From Saprospiraceae bacterium (GTDB lineage: Bacteria; Bacteroidota; Bacteroidia; Chitinophagales; Saprospiraceae), in contig JABDMH010000014.1 in NCBI GenBank assembly GCA_013001595.1, positions 1-64,000 on the forward strand: a stretch of DNA of 64,000 nucleotides, given 5' to 3'. Position numbers and translations under genes: made by a program. Below are positions 62,644-64,000 of the stretch, one piece after another. The notes below the pieces were generated by a model. It made no database searches. It was not told the DNA's origin and was given only the letters and a program-made list of their open reading frames with translations. Every line of letters starts with the position of its first letter. Position 1 is the first letter of the stretch.

Positions 62644-63424
62644 ACGGCTTAATTATTCTTTGGGTCTACTCTATTGTGTGATCCTTGTAAGTTGCGTCCC
62701 GCAAAAGCACAGCTTTACCATTGCCGCAGCTGCAAATACGCACTATGTAATGCGTGAGCTGATAGATCGATACGAGGAGCAGGGTGGCGTTAAGGCTCAC
62801 CTAGTTGTTGGTTCCTCCGGGCAACTAACAGCTCAGATCATTCAAGGTGCACCCTATGATCTATTTTTTTCGGCAGACATGAGGTATCCCCAAGTGCTCT
62901 CTAGTAATGAACTTACCGAAGGTGAACTTACCACTTATGCCAAGGGTTACCTCGTGCTTTGGTCCATGGTCGTTGACTCAATATCCGAGATCAAATCCCT
63001 AGCTGGTCCTCTGATCGAACAGATTGCCATTGCCAATCCACAGACAGCACCATATGGCCGTGCCGCTCAGCAGGCCTTGCAGTACTTTAATCTCTTACCA
63101 GATTTAGAGCACAAACTGGTGTTTGGTGAGTCGATCTCGCAAACTAACCAGTTCATTTTATCTGAGGCTGCCGATGTAGGGTTCACTGCCAAATCTGTTA
63201 TCTTGTCTAAAGGAATTCAAGGAAAAGGCTATTGGATGGAAGTACCGACAGAAAGTTATGCAGCCATCGAGCAGGCTTTTGTGGTTTTAAAAACTGGACA
63301 CCAACCACAAGCATCTATAGACTTTGTGAAATTCCTACGCAGCGATTTGGGAACATCAATCTTAAGGAAATACGGGTATGACACTTACACCAATGATGCT
63401 GATAGGCCCATTGATAATCTATAA
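62621..63424 (+). CDS. modA: Molybdate/tungstate-binding lipoprotein ModA
   Basis: About 267 residues from ATG 62621 (longer in-frame extensions overlap the GNAT gene heavily and add no signal peptide). Leader LNYSLGLLYCVILVSC is a lipoprotein signal. ModA-type periplasmic binding protein: AAAANTHYVMRELIDRYEEQ, VVGSSGQLTAQIIQGAPYDLFFSADM (oxyanion-binding Ser pair), IANPQTAPYGRAAQQAL and GFTAKSVILS. It captures molybdate for the ModB permease whose gene starts one base after the stop. Anion selectivity between molybdate and tungstate cannot be told. Confidence 0.93.
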   Translation: MILSLQCRRLNYSLGLLYCVILVSCVPQKHSFTIAAAANTHYVMRELIDRYEEQGGVKAHLVVGSSGQLTAQIIQGAPYDLFFSADMRYPQVLSSNELTEGELTTYAKGYLVLWSMVVDSISEIKSLAGPLIEQIAIANPQTAPYGRAAQQALQYFNLLPDLEHKLVFGESISQTNQFILSEAADVGFTAKSVILSKGIQGKGYWMEVPTESYAAIEQAFVVLKTGHQPQASIDFVKFLRSDLGTSILRKYGYDTYTNDADRPIDNL

Positions 63425-63425
63425 T

Positions 63426-64000
63426 ATGGATTGGCAGCCGATCATCCTGACGTTCAAATTGGCATTGGTCACAACCATTATTTTGTTCTTCCTGGCCATT
63501 CCCATAAGCTACTGGCTCGCCTACACTCGAAGTAAATGGAAGCCTGTTGTAGAGGCACTGGTCAGCCTGCCACTGGTATTACCACCCACTGTTTTAGGGT
63601 TCTATCTCCTGCTAGCATTCAGCCCTTCGGGTAGTTTTGGGCAATGGATTGAGTCCTATATTGGGCTGCGTCTAGTATTTTCTTTCGAAGGTCTAGTGTT
63701 GGCCTCCATCATATACAGTTTGCCGTTTATGGTACAACCGATACATTCAGGCCTTACAAATCTTCCCAAATATCTGCGAGAATCAGCTATTGTACTGGGT
63801 AAATCCCGGTTAATCACCCTTGTTAAAATTCTACTTCCCAACATAAAATCATCTCTACTTTCTGGCATCGTGCTGGCATTTGCTCATACAATTGGAGAAT
63901 TTGGAGTAGTGCTCATGATTGGCGGGAGTATTCCCGGTAAGACCAAAGTAGCATCAATTGCCATCTACGATGAAGTGGAATCCCTGAATTATCCTGCGGC
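63426..64000 (+). CDS. modB: Molybdate ABC transporter permease ModB (runs off the window)
   Basis: Begins at ATG 63426 and continues past base 64000; about 191 residues visible. Helices: LALVTTIILFFLAIPISYWL, ALVSLPLVLPPTVLGFYLLL and VLASIIYSLPFMVQP, then the cytoplasmic EAA-type loop RESAIVLGKSRLITLVKILLP that contacts ModC, and SGIVLAFAHTIGEFGVVLMI, which is diagnostic of ModB. It is directly coupled to modA. modC is expected just outside the window. The molybdenum cofactor would serve oxidoreductases elsewhere. Confidence 0.95.
   Translation, partial: MDWQPIILTFKLALVTTIILFFLAIPISYWLAYTRSKWKPVVEALVSLPLVLPPTVLGFYLLLAFSPSGSFGQWIESYIGLRLVFSFEGLVLASIIYSLPFMVQPIHSGLTNLPKYLRESAIVLGKSRLITLVKILLPNIKSSLLSGIVLAFAHTIGEFGVVLMIGGSIPGKTKVASIAIYDEVESLNYPA

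Noticed and set aside
1-64000. Insertion sequence or prophage
   Set aside because: No transposase, integrase, terminal repeats with target duplication or phage structural genes were seen.

Overview
The window looks like chromosomal DNA from a free-living, heterotrophic member of the Bacteroidota. The signs are remnants of type IX secretion (T9SS) C-terminal sorting domains, a TonB-dependent receptor with a carboxypeptidase-regulatory-like N-terminus paired with a DUF4249 lipoprotein, many lipoproteins and exported sugar-active enzymes, TAnnTTTG-type promoter boxes and a general lack of Shine-Dalgarno sequences. A more precise placement (for example Saprospiria or Cytophagia) cannot be made from this sequence alone. 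No rRNA, tRNA, transposase or CRISPR array was seen.

Layout. 1-9.5 kb: the 3' end of a dead T9SS surface protein, an exported RraA-like protein, a stand-alone long-form 2-isopropylmalate synthase, and a tight three-gene outer-membrane operon (TonB receptor, DUF4249 lipoprotein, large secreted protein). 9.6-12.5 kb: a gene graveyard of exported proteins broken by stop codons and frameshifts. 12.8-16.7 kb: a four-gene corrinoid methyl-transfer locus (B12-binding protein, homocysteine methyltransferase, MetH-activation-like reactivase, UroD-type methyltransferase). This is the most interesting system here: it looks like a demethylation route that ends in methionine and has no pterin-binding domain. 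17-28.5 kb: exported carbohydrate-active enzymes and relatives (alpha/beta hydrolase, Tat-exported Gfo/Idh oxidoreductase, pectate-lyase-like protein, class C beta-lactamase-like hydrolase, two sulfatases) plus a broken outer-membrane protein and an NTF2-like protein.

29-40 kb: an ADP-forming acyl-CoA synthetase fused to a GNAT domain, an SDR dehydrogenase next to a third sulfatase, an SGNH esterase, a frameshifted lipoprotein, a BNR-like lipoprotein, RsgA, a small membrane protein and a degenerate ~95-bp tandem repeat. 40.4-44.5 kb (minus strand): a small secreted Cys-containing protein, a sialate-O-acetylesterase-like lipoprotein, a cupin, a bile-acid-symporter-family transporter cut by one amber codon, and an Asp/Glu racemase-family protein. 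44.9-48 kb: a three-gene MacAB/DevBCA-like exporter. 48-54.5 kb: a GH2 glycosidase, then a disaccharide-phosphate phosphatase fused to a glycosidase domain, followed by a glycosyltransferase closely resembling mannosylfructose- or sucrose-phosphate synthases.

54.6-64 kb: a second Tat-exported Gfo/Idh protein, a 4Fe-4S-type APS reductase, a lipoprotein cytochrome c, a 1,293-codon DUF6807/propeller/HEAT/cytochrome c fusion, a GNAT acetyltransferase, and the start of a molybdate transporter (modA, modB running off the end). Overall the region serves the breakdown of sulfated, acetylated and possibly O-methylated plant or algal sugars, with central-metabolism genes mixed in. At least nine genes or gene remnants are visibly broken, an unusually high density.
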